This document shows, piece after piece, positions 1 through 11,600 of a DNA stretch of 64,000 nt. Location: NCBI GenBank assembly GCA_037013685.1, contig CM072919.1, forward strand, positions 3,349,616 to 3,413,615, in the 5' to 3' direction. The translations under genes were made by a program, and so were the position numbers. The number at the start of each line of letters is the position of its first letter. Within the stretch, counting starts at the first letter, position 1. The notes under the pieces were generated by a model. That model made no database searches. It was not told the DNA's origin and was given only the letters and a program-made list of their open reading frames with translations. The stretch comes from Acridotheres tristis (taxonomy: Eukaryota; Chordata; Aves; Passeriformes; Sturnidae).

Positions 1-987
1 AAAGTGGTGGTGAACCCAAAGCTGCTGGTGAACCGGCAGCCAGGAGCTGTAGGGATGAGCTGTCCCAGCTTCCCTCCGTCATCCACTGCCACCAGCAAAG
101 GGAAAAACTCCTCCTGCCAGGTTAAGTGGAAAAATGACCAATATCCAGCGGCCTGCCAGGTTCAAGCACATTAATTCCAGGGAGTCGGTTAATGGCAGTA
201 TTGATTAGTCTCAGCGCTGGGCTAACGAGCATCCATGCTAATGAGGGGTGAGTGGTGGGAATTGCAGCAGCTGGAGCGTTTCCAGGGAGCTTTGGTTGTG
301 GGGTGAGGGTAGAGCTCCCCGAAAAGAGGCTCCACCTGCCTGGGGAGTGGGTTCATCCCCCTGGGTAGGCTGTGGCACGTGGAAAAATGAATATTTGTGT
401 GCCAAAACCACGATTTCTGACTGACACCTGTGTTTTTTCTGGACAAGAGGGTGATGTCATGAGTCTGAGGGAAAAACCTGTCTGATCCATGCTTGGCATC
501 ATGGCAGGATCCATCCACCGAGCGTGTCCGTGTCGTGCTGGGTGGTGTGGAACTCCCAGCGCATCCATGGGGTCGTGGCTGTGGTTTGGGTTTATCCCAA
601 ACTCCAGGGCCTGCTCAGGGAGGTGTCTGGGAAGGAATTTCCCAATCCCAACCCCGTGCAGTGGGGCTGAGGGCGAAGCTGCCCTGGCTCTTCCTTGGAA
701 AGCTGCTCAGTTTTAGAACTCATTGCTTTTTTCTCTCTTTCTTTTTTCACTGCAAACACTTGAAAGGCCTCATTCCTCCCCTGCTGTCCCCAGCAGCTCC
801 CCCAGCCCTGTCTCACTGCAGTCCCCATGTGGGGATGGGGATGAGGGGGGGTGACACCCCAAGTTTGGTTTGCATTCCCTTTGTGCAGCTTGGCAAAAAG
901 TGAGATGGGGAGAGAGAATGAACTTGGAGTTTGGAGAACCAAGAGCTGATTTTGCTTTGGGGTGCCCAGGAGTATCCTTGGAATGGC

Positions 988-1580
988 CCTACAATGGGGT
1001 GCCACCCCTGGAATGGGGCGCAGGGGTGCCGTGGGGTGCAGGAAATGGGATGGGGTGCCAGCCCCACAACGGGGTGCAAGCCCTGGAATGGGGTGCCAGC
1101 TTCACAATGGGATACCAGCCTTGCTGTGGGGTGCCATCCCTGGAATAGGGTGCAGTGGGGTGCAGGAGATGGAATGAGGTGCCAACCCCACAATGGAACA
1201 CCTGTCCAATATTGGGGTATCAGCCCCACAAAGGGGTGCCAGGGGTGCAATGGGGTGCCAGCCCCACAATGTGATGTTAGCCCTAGAGTTGGGTACTGGG
1301 GCTATATTGAGGTACCAATCCCTCAATGGGGTGCCAGGGGTGCAGTGGGTGACAGCCCCACAGTGGGGTGCCAGCCCCACAATGGGATACCTGTCAAATA
1401 TTGGGATACCAGCCCCACAAAGGGGTACTAGCCCACAATGGGGTGCCAGCCCCACAATGGGGTGCCAGCCCCACGAAGGGGTACAGGGGCTGTTTTGAGG
1501 TACCACAAAGGGGTGCCAGGGGTGCAGTGGGGTACTAGCCCACAATGGGGTGCCAGCCCCACAATGGGGTGCCAGCCACA
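988..1580. repeat. Degenerate ~19-bp minisatellite
   Basis: Repeats of a unit close to GGGGTGCCAGCCCCACAAT, with many one-base and two-base variants and length changes. It produces overlapping open frames on both strands that have no protein character. Confidence 0.85.
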
Positions 1581-2327
1581 TCCCAGTACCAGCTGTGGGT
1601 GAGGATCAGTTCCCATTATTCCATGAGCATCCCCGCAGCCGGAGGAGACCGAGCTGCTTCCGCAGCGTTTTCGGCACGGCTTTGGTGGGAATCCTCTCCC
1701 AGGGACCACGTGCCCAGGCCCCGCCAGGCTGGCGCTTGCATTTAAACAAATTTTATTTTCTTCTGTGCATTAAAGCCTCCCCACAGCCTGCGGGATCGGA
1801 CTCGGCTCCGCTTCCGGATCCGCAATCAGGCTGAAATAACAGCTCCGGGGGTCCCCATTTATCTCCGCGCCTCTCTTCTCGTGCATCCCATCTCATCCCG
1901 CTCTGTCACCCCATCCTGTAATATCTCAGCATCTCCCTAAAGCGAAAGATGACAATAAAGTGTAAATGGGGAGTGTTGGCTCTGGAGCATAATGATGGCA
2001 ATTTAGATGCCAGCCGTCATTTCCCCGCCGTTGCCCCAGGTAACAGGAGCCGCTGAATCCTGTGGGAACGCGGCCGAGGCGGGACGAGGTTACCTCGGAG
2101 GCTGATGGCTGTCCTGGGATTTTCTGTCATTTACCTTAAAAGGAGGGAAAGGGAAATATCCGTCAATGAAGGTGTGAGCTCCGGCAGCGCCGGGCTGAGC
2201 TGGGCTAGGGGAGCTGCTCCCCTGCTCCAGCTGGGGCAGTGCTGGTCCCTGAGCAGCTCCAGGGATGCCAGGGCTGGGGAAGTGGACCCTGGTTCTGCAT
2301 GGAATTTGTTTTCATTACCCACAGTGC

Positions 2328-2850
2328 CTGCCCCAGTCCTCATCCCCATCCCTGTGCCCATCTCCAGCCCTATCGCTGTCCCTGTCTCTGTCCCTATCCC
2401 CACCCCACCCCATCCCTGTCTCTTATCACTGTTCCCATGCCTGTCCCCATTCCCATCCCCAATCCCATCCCCGCCCCTAAACCAGTTATCTCTATCCCCA
2501 TCTCCATCCCTGTCCCTGTTATATCCCCTGCCACCCCTGTCCCCACCCCTGTCCCCATCCCTGTCTCTGTCCCCATTCCCATCCCTGTACCCATCCCTTT
2601 CCTTATCTCTGTCCCCATCCCTGTCTCTGTCCACATTCTTATCTCCATCCCTGTCCTTGTGTCTATCCCCATCCCCACCCCTGTCCCAATCCCCGTCCCC
2701 ATCCCTGTCCCATCCCTGTCCCAATCCCCGTCCCCACCCCTGTCCCATCCCTGTCCCAATCCCCGTCCCCATCCCTGTCCCATCCCTGTCCCAATCCCCG
2801 TCCCCACCCCTGTCCCATCCCTATTCCCATCCCTGTCCCCACCCCTGAGC
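2328..2850. repeat. (CCCCATCCCTGT)n minisatellite
   Basis: Pyrimidine-rich 6/12-bp repeat of CCCATC and CCTGTC words. The units are imperfect but become more regular at 2680-2830, where a ~38-bp higher-order unit recurs. Long open frames on both strands here are repeat shadows. Confidence 0.85.
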
Positions 2851-3265
2851 TCTCCGGCGCTCTCAGCCGATGTTGAGCCCAGACCCAGCTGCCCTCGGCG
2901 GAGCCGTCACCGCCATTCCCGATCCCGGTGATTGAGCTCCTGAATATGGAGCCGGGCTCGGAGCTTCGGAGCTGAGATAAATATCGGCATTAAAGCTGTC
3001 AGGGCCGGCGCCGCGGCGCTCCCACGGTGTCACCGACGGGGTGACCGATGGTGGCACCGCTGGAACAGGACACTCCGGCTGGCCGTGGCTCCCGGTGACA
3101 TCCCTGGGGGGTTTCATCCCATCCCACTGCTCTCCAAAGAGGAAATTGTTCCCCAGAGCACCAGGAGGACCAACGGCCCCGGCCCTGCCCGTGGTTTGGT
3201 TGGCATTTCCCAGGAGCGTGGTGGCAGCTGGGACCAGCGTGTTGCCGAGATTCCCTGGCTGAAAA

Positions 3266-3380
3266 GCTCCGGGAAAGGAGAAAGGAAAGAAAAAGGGGAA
3301 GAGAAAAGGGAAAGAAAACTAGAAAGGAAAGGGAAACTGAAAGAGAAGGGAAGGGAGGGGAAGAGAAAGGGAAAGAACAT
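3266..3380 (+). repeat. GGGAAA-type purine tract
   Basis: About 115 bases almost entirely of A and G, with GGAAA and GAAAGG words and very few pyrimidines. It looks like an expanded purine microsatellite; no gene is visible in it. Confidence 0.7.
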
Positions 3381-5649
3381 AAACACGACAGGATCCCTAA
3401 AGCCCCTCCAGTGCCTGGCTGGGCCCTGGAGAGCCCCTGTGCCCCCCGCCCTGTGCCCCCCGCCCCGTGCCCACCTCCCCGTGCCCCCCACCCCTGCCCG
3501 TGCCCGTCCCGCCCCCCACGCTCCTGCTCGCTCCCTCTTTATTTTTTTAATCAGCGGCGTCGCTTTCTGGCGCCGAAGCATTTCCCAGCCCCGCACTCAG
3601 GAAACCTCATTAACACAGATCAAAAGGAGCTTTTAATGATTTATAAAGGTGCAGCAGTTTGGAGAAATTAAATAATTTAGGTGCTGTGTGTACGGCGGGG
3701 TCCCTCCGGACCGCATTACCGGCGCTCCGTGAGCCACGACGCCGTCCCCGCTCTGTCCCACCGCGTCTGGGGACAACGCCGGAGCCTCCGGGGACTGGGA
3801 CTCGTCACTGCCACCATCCCGGGGGTTGGGGTCGATGGGGACGGGGCGTCCCCTGAATGTCATCTCATCCCTGCCAGCGCCAGGGCTTGGCCATGGTGGG
3901 ATGCTGGGATGCTCCGGCACCGCCTGGAGGGAGTTTGGGAGGTGTCGGTGCAGGGGACGCTCGCTCTCCAGCATAGAAAATATTTGGGAACACGGTTAAA
4001 ATCAACTGGTGGGGCAGTGGGATGGGGTGGGGGGTGGCCGAACCCGCTGGACCGAAACTGGGTGGGCACAGGTGTCGAGGTGCATCCAGCTCCGGCTCCA
4101 TCCCCTCCCAGCTCCTCTTGAGCAGGGAACAGGGACCAGCCTGCGGGACACTGGCACCGGCACACGGCCCAAATTCCCCCCGATGGCCGCGTCCGGCTCC
4201 TGCCCAGCGCTGCTCGTTGTCATCCCGCGGGTGACGCTGGGCTCGGGCTCGGCAGCGATTCCGGCTGCCCAAGGAGAAGGAGAAACAGATGGAAAAGCGG
4301 CTTAAACGTTCCCGGCGTGAAGTCCATTGCCGGCCACGGACATGCCAGGAACCAGCCGAGCAACAGGATTAATGCAGAAAGGAGCCGCTGGAAGGGGTCG
4401 GTGGGCGCCTGCACCCCGGGGGCCCTTCCCTGCCACCCTCCCCCGGCTCCGGGAGCCGCTTTGTCCCCATTTCCTGAGGGGGGGACACCTTGCAGGGCTG
4501 TGGGAGCTGTGGGGGGGTGACATTGGCTGCTCCACAGCAGAATTTCCATCGGGTTGTGTTTAATAGCCCCAAAGAGGGCGGGAGGGCTGGGAGGGGGGGG
4601 CTGGCTTGGGGGGGCGGGTGGGGGGAGCTGCTGTGTTTTATTTTGCTCTGTAATAGGCTTATTACTCCTGATCACGCTGTGACTATTTGAATGAAGGAGA
4701 TTTCGGGAGATGAAAGCGGAAGGGAGATTTTAAGTCTCTCAGCGCCTGGCCCCGCAAGGACGGGTGCCCTTGGAGAGGGGGGGGACCCCATACCTGGCCC
4801 CCCTGCTCCAGTCCCCCCCTCACCCCTCTGCCCCCATGAGCCCTGCCTGGCCCCCAGTGGTTCCAAACCTCCTAATTTCCAGCCTCAATTTATTCATGGC
4901 CGGTTTATACCCATTTGTTTATGTGCCAACACCGTTCCTCAGCTTAAATAGCTCTTTTCCATCCATAATATCCCCCCCCCTCCCCGTATTCCAGCGGGCG
5001 CAATCATATCTCTTTTCAAGCTGTTCAGGAAAGAAAAATCTGAATTATTTAACCCTTGGGACACTGGCTGGTCTCGCAGGGTGTAGAGAGACAAATCTGC
5101 TTTGTTCCCTCGCTGGGTCGCTGCCCGAATTTGGGAATTTTGGGAGGATGCTGCTGCAGCTCAGAGGGGAAACTGAGGCACTGGCTGTGTTTGGGGGACC
5201 AGGACCAGGGTTTGGGTGTGGGATTTGCTCTCCTGGTTGGCTGTGCCCTGCCAGTACCAGGGGTCTCCATCTGCAGGTGCCTCTCCTCTCAGAAGGGCTT
5301 TTCCCCTCCACGGTGAATATCCAAGAGGTAAAAATTTGGGAAGCCAATGTGTTTCCAGCGTGGTGTGAGGACACAGGGGTTGGATAATGCCAGAGGGGCT
5401 TCACCAGCTCTTAGATTTCAATTCTGGACAATTTCCCTCTGATGGATTCTTGCTTCTGTTGTGGAAAGGTGTCACAGTGCTGGGAAGTTGTTGATTAACT
5501 CCCAAACCTGGTGGAGCCAGGCTGGGTGGGCGACATGTCCTGTGCTGGGGCCCCACGGTGCTGGAGGGTGGGAGCGTGGAGCTCCAGAGCTGGGGTGTCC
5601 ATGGAGGGTGTGCTGCCAGGCCGTGGGTTGTCCTGGGGTACATCCCTGG

Positions 5650-6335
5650 TGGTGGCATCATCCCCATCCCATGGCATCATCCCCATCCCATGATCCCCAT
5701 CCCATCTCATCATCCCCATCCCATGGCATCATCCCCATCCCATGATCCCCATCCCATCTCATCATCCCCATCCCATGGCATCATCCCCATCCCATGGCAT
5801 CATCCCCATCCCATGATCCCCATCCCATCTCATCATCCCCATCCCATGACATCATTCCCATCCCGTGGCACTGGCTCTGGTGCTGGGATCATCCCCATCT
5901 GTGGTGTTATCCTGGATGCTGAGATCATCCCAATCCCATGACATCCCCATCCCATGGCACCATCCCCATCCCGTGGCACCATCCTCATCCCATGGCATCA
6001 TCCCTGTCCCATGGCACCATCCCAACCCCATGACATCATCCCCATCCCATGACATCATCCCCATCCCATGACATCATCCCCATCCCATGGCACCATCCCC
6101 ATCCCATGACATCATCCCCATCCCATGACATCATCCCCATCCCATTACATCATCCCCATCCCATGGCATCATCCCTGTCCCATGACATCATCCCCATCCC
6201 ATGGCACCATCCTCATCCCATGGCACCATCCTCATCCCATGACATCATCCCTGTCCCGTGCCATCGTCCCAATCCCGTGGCTCTGGTGCTGGCATCATCC
6301 CCAATCCCCATCCCATCTCATCATCCCCATCCCAT
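5650..6335. repeat. ~19-21-bp CATCCCCATCCCATG minisatellite
   Basis: Around thirty units built from CATCCCCATCCCATGGCAT and CATCCCCATCCCATGACAT. Units alternate GGCA and GACA versions and are interrupted by a short unique stretch at 5865-5925. Confidence 0.9.
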
Positions 6336-6469
6336 GGGACTGGGATGCAGCGTGGGAGCCCAGGACCCCGTGCAGAGTGGGGTGCACCATTGGGGGTCCC
6401 CACAAACCCCCTCACCCAAAGGAGGGTTCCCTCTTCCCCACAACTCCCCCACACCCGTCTCCGTCTGGG

Positions 6470-6880
6470 CCATTAATCAGCTTTAATCAGCTTTAATTCA
6501 GCAATTTGTCAGGCAGGTGAAGACCCTCGAAGTGATTTTTCCCAAAAATATAATTATTATTACTATTATTATTCCCCTGATATGTGGGCCCCCCCTGCCT
6601 TTGCTTGGGCTTTAGTAACGATCATTAAAATAAATAATTTTTTTTTAAATAAAAGGCAGCGAGAAGAAGGGTTTTTTGTTGGTTTTTTCTTTAAATATTT
6701 TTTATTGTTCTCCGTGCGTTTGAAAATTGTTTCCCAGTAAATTCCAGCCCTTTGTATTAATTTTACATTTTCCAATGTTACCTTGCCAGGGGCAGGGTTG
6801 GCACAACTGGCTCGGGAAAGGAGAGGGAAGGAGAGGGAGAAACCCTGCTCCTTAATTAGCGCGTTCCCTGTGTGATCAGA
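6470..6880. other. AT-rich non-repetitive island
   Basis: The sequence drops sharply in GC content compared with its surroundings and contains TAATCAGCTTTAAT words, short A/T runs and few repeats. This is the usual look of a conserved non-coding island in avian introns, but conservation cannot be judged from one sequence. Confidence 0.3.
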
Positions 6881-7566
6881 GAGCTTATGAGGCAGGTAAT
6901 GAGCTGGGGGGGGGGGGCTGCAGGACCCCCTCCCTCCCCACACCTCCTCCTCTCTTCCCCCCCTTCCCTTTTTGGGGTCACATCTCCCGCTGCAGGGATG
7001 GGGATGCATTTTTGGGGTGTTCCTGGATGAGCTGAAGCCGTCTCAGCAGCTGCCAAAACCTCGGGGGGTTTTGGGAGCCCTGAGATGCTGCTTTGGGATG
7101 TTCAGGGGGTTTGTGGTCGCTGTCCAAAGCCCACCAAGGCTGTGCTGACCCCTCCAGCCAAACCCTGGAGCTGTGGGGTGACCCCTGTGACGAGGTTTTG
7201 GGGTGAACTTTAAATTAATTAGGAAAAAACCTCTCTCAGCGAGGAGGGGAAGCCAAGCTGCGAATTTGGCCTTGAGCTCCACCAACTGTGGTGCTGGAAT
7301 TTTGGGGAGGGGGTCACAGGGGCCGGCCCAAGGAGCTGGAGGGGGGGTGTCTGGCATGTGCCACGGGGTTCTCCAGTGCTGCTAATCCCTTAATCTCTCT
7401 GATAAGCCGTGCCAGGAACGCCACTGACACCGGGATTGCGGCGCCGCCGGGAATCAGCGTTTCTGTGTGGTTTTCTGCCAAATGGTGCCGGTTCGCTGGC
7501 ATGAAACAAAGAGAATCTGAGTTAATCTGGAGGTTAATGGGGTTGGATCAGGGCTTGGATCACAGA

Positions 7567-8133
7567 GAGGTGAGGCCCACAGAGAAATTGTGGTTGCTCC
7601 ATCCCTGGGAGTGTCCAAGGCCAGGCTGGGCAGGGTTTGGAGCAGCCTGGGACAGTGGAAGGTGTCCGTGTGTGGACACACACATTTAGAGAGCTGGGGA
7701 ATTCCAGCTTGGAAATTCTTTTCAGGCCTGGATTTCTCCTGACTCTCAGGTCCATTCCCAGGCTGCCAAGCTGACTGCAGCTTCAGTTAGGGAGGAGTCT
7801 CCCAGGGTGAGAACACGGTGACAAACAGAGTGGAATTCATCATCAACATTAACCCCTGGTGTCTTTGCCGTGGGACACATCCTGAGGTGCTGTCCCAAGG
7901 ATGTTTTTCCCAATTGTCCAATGAGCTCCTGTCCTGTCCTGGCTGCACTAACACACTTTAAATCCGGGCTGTCCATACAATAAATTGGCTTTTTTTCCCC
8001 AAAGAGCTCCATGTGTGTTGCTGTCCTTTCTCTCTCTTTGCAGCACAGTGACCACATCCGTGCCCATGGCAGGGGGGACTGGATAGGCTTTAAGATCCTT
8101 CCCACCCAAACCATGCTGGGATTCCATGGTGCT
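7567..8133 (+). mobile_element. CR1 LINE 3' fragment, split by an LTR
   Basis: 7567-7664 matches the familiar avian CR1 3' region (GGTTGCTCCATCCCTGG and a GACAGTGGAAGGTGTCC word). The element resumes at 8063 with CCCATGGCAGGGGGGACTGG, then runs through a TCCTTCCCACCCAAACCATG segment to an ATTCCATG end resembling the CR1 terminal octamer. The 386 bases between the two halves are a separate insertion. Only the truncated 3' tail is present, with no reverse transcriptase reading frame. Confidence 0.8.
7671..8056 (+). mobile_element. Solo LTR of an endogenous retrovirus
   Basis: The element begins TGTGG and ends CCACA, so it has the TG...CA ends and a 5-bp terminal inverted repeat typical of retroviral LTRs. 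It is flanked on both sides by the same six bases, TCCGTG (7665-7670 and 8057-8062), a perfect target-site duplication. An AATAAA signal lies at 7979-7984. No internal gag, pol or env sequence is present, so this is a solo LTR left after recombination. Its orientation is taken from the polyadenylation signal. A 6-bp duplication fits alpharetrovirus or ERVK-like integration; the family is not identified. Confidence 0.75.
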
Positions 8134-8372
8134 GTGGTCACTCAGCTCTGACAGTCCAGGATCAGCTGGGTCTATCACTCTCCTCAGCTCATTCCTGCGA
8201 AACGAGGAGCATTTACAGTCCCAAAACTTTGGCAGAGTTCCAGCCCAGAACAGAACACCCACGAGGTGTTTTAGGTCTCTCCCAACCTCAAACCTCTGCG
8301 TGGGTTCCACGGGGGCGTCCCCAAAAGATCGACAACGCGTTTATAACCCCCCCTGACCCACCTCCTCCTCAG

Positions 8373-8662
8373 GTTCCACCGCGGGGACTACACGGTGGAG
8401 GTGAGCATCAACGACTACCTGGACATCTACTGCCCGCACTACGAGGAGCCTCTGCCGGAGCGCATGGAGAGGTACATCCTCTACATGGTCAACTACGAGG
8501 GCCACGCCTCCTGCGACCACCGGCAGCGCGGCTTCAAACGCTGGGAGTGCAACCGCCCCGACTCCCCCAACGGGCCCCTCAAATTCTCCGAGAAGTTCCA
8601 GCTCTTCACCCCCTTCTCGCTGGGTTTCGAGTTCAGACCCGGCCACGAGTATTACTACATCT
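8373..8662 (+). CDS. EFNA2: EFNA2 exon 2
   Basis: Acceptor CTCCTCAG ends at 8372 and donor GTGAGTG starts at 8663. It begins with the third base of a split codon and ends after ATC T. It encodes [10 protein letters not shown] through GHEYYYI, the core of the ephrin beta-barrel with the receptor-contacting G-H loop. Confidence 0.95.
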
Positions 8663-11600
8663 GTGAGTGTGGGTGGGGTGGGGTTTGGGGTGTCCCGGGG
8701 GTGTCCTGCTGCCGTGGTTTGCCAAAATGTTGCAGAATCCTCCACTAAAATTGCAGCGTGTCCAGCTCAGGGAGAACATCCCTTAGAAACTGGGGCTGAG
8801 TCACAGCTCTAGGTGTGAGAGTGACCAGGACTGGCCAGAGGCACTGGTCTGATCCCAGTGGGAATGGCACTGGGAATGGCCCCAGCCCTGGACACTGCTC
8901 CCATGATCTCCTGTGTATTCCTCAAAAATATTCCTCAAAAATATTCCTCAAAAATATTCCTCAAAAATATTCCCGTGGTCTCACATGTAATTCCTGTGCT
9001 CATTCCCATCCTCTCACATGTATTTCCACGCTCTCATGTGTAATTCCTGAGCTCTCCCATGTAATTTTCATTCTCTCACATATATTTCCATGCTCTCGTG
9101 TAATTCCTGAGCTCTCCCATCTATTCCCAAGCTCTCCTAGGTATTTCTGTGCTCTCCTGTAATTCCATGTATTTCCTGTGTATTCCATGCTCTTACATGC
9201 AATTCCCATGCTCTCCCATGTAATTCCTGTGCTCTCCCATCTATTCCTCTGCTCTCTTTTTTATTTTTTTTTTTATGTTTCCAAAGTTCTAACACTCTCC
9301 TGTGTATTTCTGTGCTCTGGTGTGCAATTTCTGTGCTCTCCCATGTGCACCTGAGCTCTCACATATCATTCCACATGTAATTCTCACATATAATTCTTAC
9401 ATATAATTCACATGTCATTCCCACATATATTCCCGTGCTCTCCCATCTAATTCCCGTGCTCTCCCATGTATTTCATGCTCTCATGTGCAATTCTTGTGCT
9501 CTCCCATCTATTCCATGCTCTTACATGCAATTCCCATGCTCTCACATGTAATTCCTATGATATCTTACATATTCTTGTGCTCTCCTATGTATTTCTGTGC
9601 TCTCGTGTAATTCCTGTGCTCTCCATGTTCATCTGAGCTCTCACATGTAATTCTCATGTTCTCACATGTAATTCCTGTGCTCTCCATGTTCATCTGAGCT
9701 CTCACATGTAATTCCCATGTTCTCACATGTAATTCCTGTGCTCTCCCATGTACACCTGAGTTCTCACATTTAATTCCCATGTTCTCACACATATTCCCAT
9801 GCTCTCCCATCTATTCCTGTGCTCTCCTGTGTACACCTGAGCTCTCAAATGTAATTCCTGTGCTCTCCCATGGTATTCCATGCTCTCCCATGTATCCCTA
9901 TGCTCTCCCAAATCTGGGCTCTGTTTCTCACCCAAACCTGACCCCTGAACTGCCTGGTGTGCTCTGGAGGAAGCTCCACCAGTGCTGGCTGCAGGACGAG
10001 GGTTCCTGGCAGGGAATTTCCACCTCCAGAGCATCTGCAGGGGCAGGAGGGGGGAGAGGAAAATTAACCCAGCAGTGCTGGCAGCAGGTGCTGGGATAAA
10101 ACCCGAACCCAACCCCAAAGGAGGCAGCACGACCCCAACCCTGCCACCCTCACCAGAGCCACGGCCACGCTCCTGTGCCTTATCATTCCTCCTCTTTTTC
10201 CTAAAGCAGCTGTTTTCAGCCCACTTAATTTGTTCCTTTTATCTATATTAAATTACCATTTCCCCCCTCTCTCTTCTCCCCCGTAAAATGTCACCGGCGC
10301 AATAACTGCGGCCACAACTCCGTCTGTCTCTCTTCCCCCCACCACCAACCCTCCCCTCCCCACTTTTATTTTATTTTATTTTATTTTTTTTATTTTTTAA
10401 TGTCGTTAGGGAGAGATTACACAGGAGTAAATGGGAAGCTGATCATTGCTAACCCGGTTAGAATTCCCGTCATGCGGAACATTAGAAATTATGCCTCTTT
10501 GAGGAACCGTATTTAGCAGACATGAAAGAAAAGAAATTACCTCCTCCTCGAGCCCACGGATTGGAATCCATTAACCCGCCGGCACCGGGACACGCTCGTG
10601 CCTCTGCACTGGGTCAAGGGCACGAGCCGGCCCTGGGGATGGAGCTGGGATGCAGCAGGATGGGGTGGGATGCTGTGGGATAGGATTCTGTGGGATGGGA
10701 TTCCGTGGGGTAGAATTCCATGGGATGGGATTCTGTGGGATGGGATTCCATGGGATAGGATTCTGTGGAATGAGATTCTGTGAGATGGGATTCTATGGGA
10801 TGGGATTCTGTGGGGTAGAATTCCATGGGATGGGATTCTGTGGGATGGAATTCCATGGGATGGGATTCTGTGGGATGGAATTCCATGGGATGGGATTCTG
10901 TGGGATGGGATTCTGTGGGATGGGATTCTGTGGGATAGGATGCTGTGAGATGGAATTCCATGGGATGGAATTCCGTGGGATGGGATTCTGTAGGATAGAA
11001 TTCCATGGGATGGGATTCTGTGGGATGGAATTCCATGGGATGGGATTCTGTGGGATAGAATTCCATGGGATGGGATTCCGTGGGATAGGATTCTGTGGGA
11101 TGGGATTCTGTGGGGTAGAATTCCATGGGATAGGATTCTGTGGGATGGGATTCCATGGGATGGGATTCTGTGGGATGGAATTCCATGGGATGGGATTCCG
11201 TGGGGTAGAATTCCATGGGATGGGATTCCATGGGATGGAATTCTGTGGGATGGGATTCTGTGGGATGGAATTCCATGGGATGGGATTCTGTGGGATGGAA
11301 TTCTGTGGGATGGGATTTCATGGGATGGAATTCTGTGGGATGCCCGTGGTGCTGCTCAGCTCAGCACTTTCTCCTTCCCCTCCATGGAGTGAAGTGCCAA
11401 GAAGGAAAAGAAAATGGGAGGGTAAAAAAAAAAAACAACACCCCCATGGAAGGTCGGCAGCAGCTGTGGAGTAGCTGGGATGGAGGAGTTGGGATGGAGG
11501 AGTTGGGATGGAGGAACTGGGATGGAGGAACTGGGATGGAGGAACTGGGATGGAGGAGTTGGGATGCTCATGGTCCTGCTCATCTCAGCACCTTCTCCTT

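Larger units (their letters stand above)
1..8372 (+). other. EFNA2: Probable 3' part of EFNA2 intron 1
   Basis: No protein-like reading frame is visible here. The first EFNA2 exon found begins at 8373 with the third base of a split codon, so an upstream exon 1 (signal peptide and start of the Eph-binding domain) must lie before the window. I searched this stretch for the expected YWN-type end of exon 1 and did not see it. The interval holds several minisatellites, a purine tract, an AT-rich island and a CR1 element carrying an LTR, listed separately. Assignment as intron is inferred from the split codon and the gene order. Confidence 0.55.

Noticed and set aside
2105..2931. 230-247-residue Pro-Ser-Leu frames, perhaps a secreted repetitive protein
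   Set aside because: The frame is composed of the CCCATCCCTGT microsatellite, is open on both strands, and lacks splice or promoter context.
8395..8748. Treating GTG at 8395 as a start of a short protein
   Set aside because: It is inside EFNA2 exon 2. The homology extends upstream to the acceptor at 8372.
10614..11474. Open frames of His-Pro-Thr-Glu-Ser or Gly-Met-Glu-Phe repeats on both strands
   Set aside because: A 15-bp intronic array opens all frames. It lies between EFNA2 exons 2 and 3.
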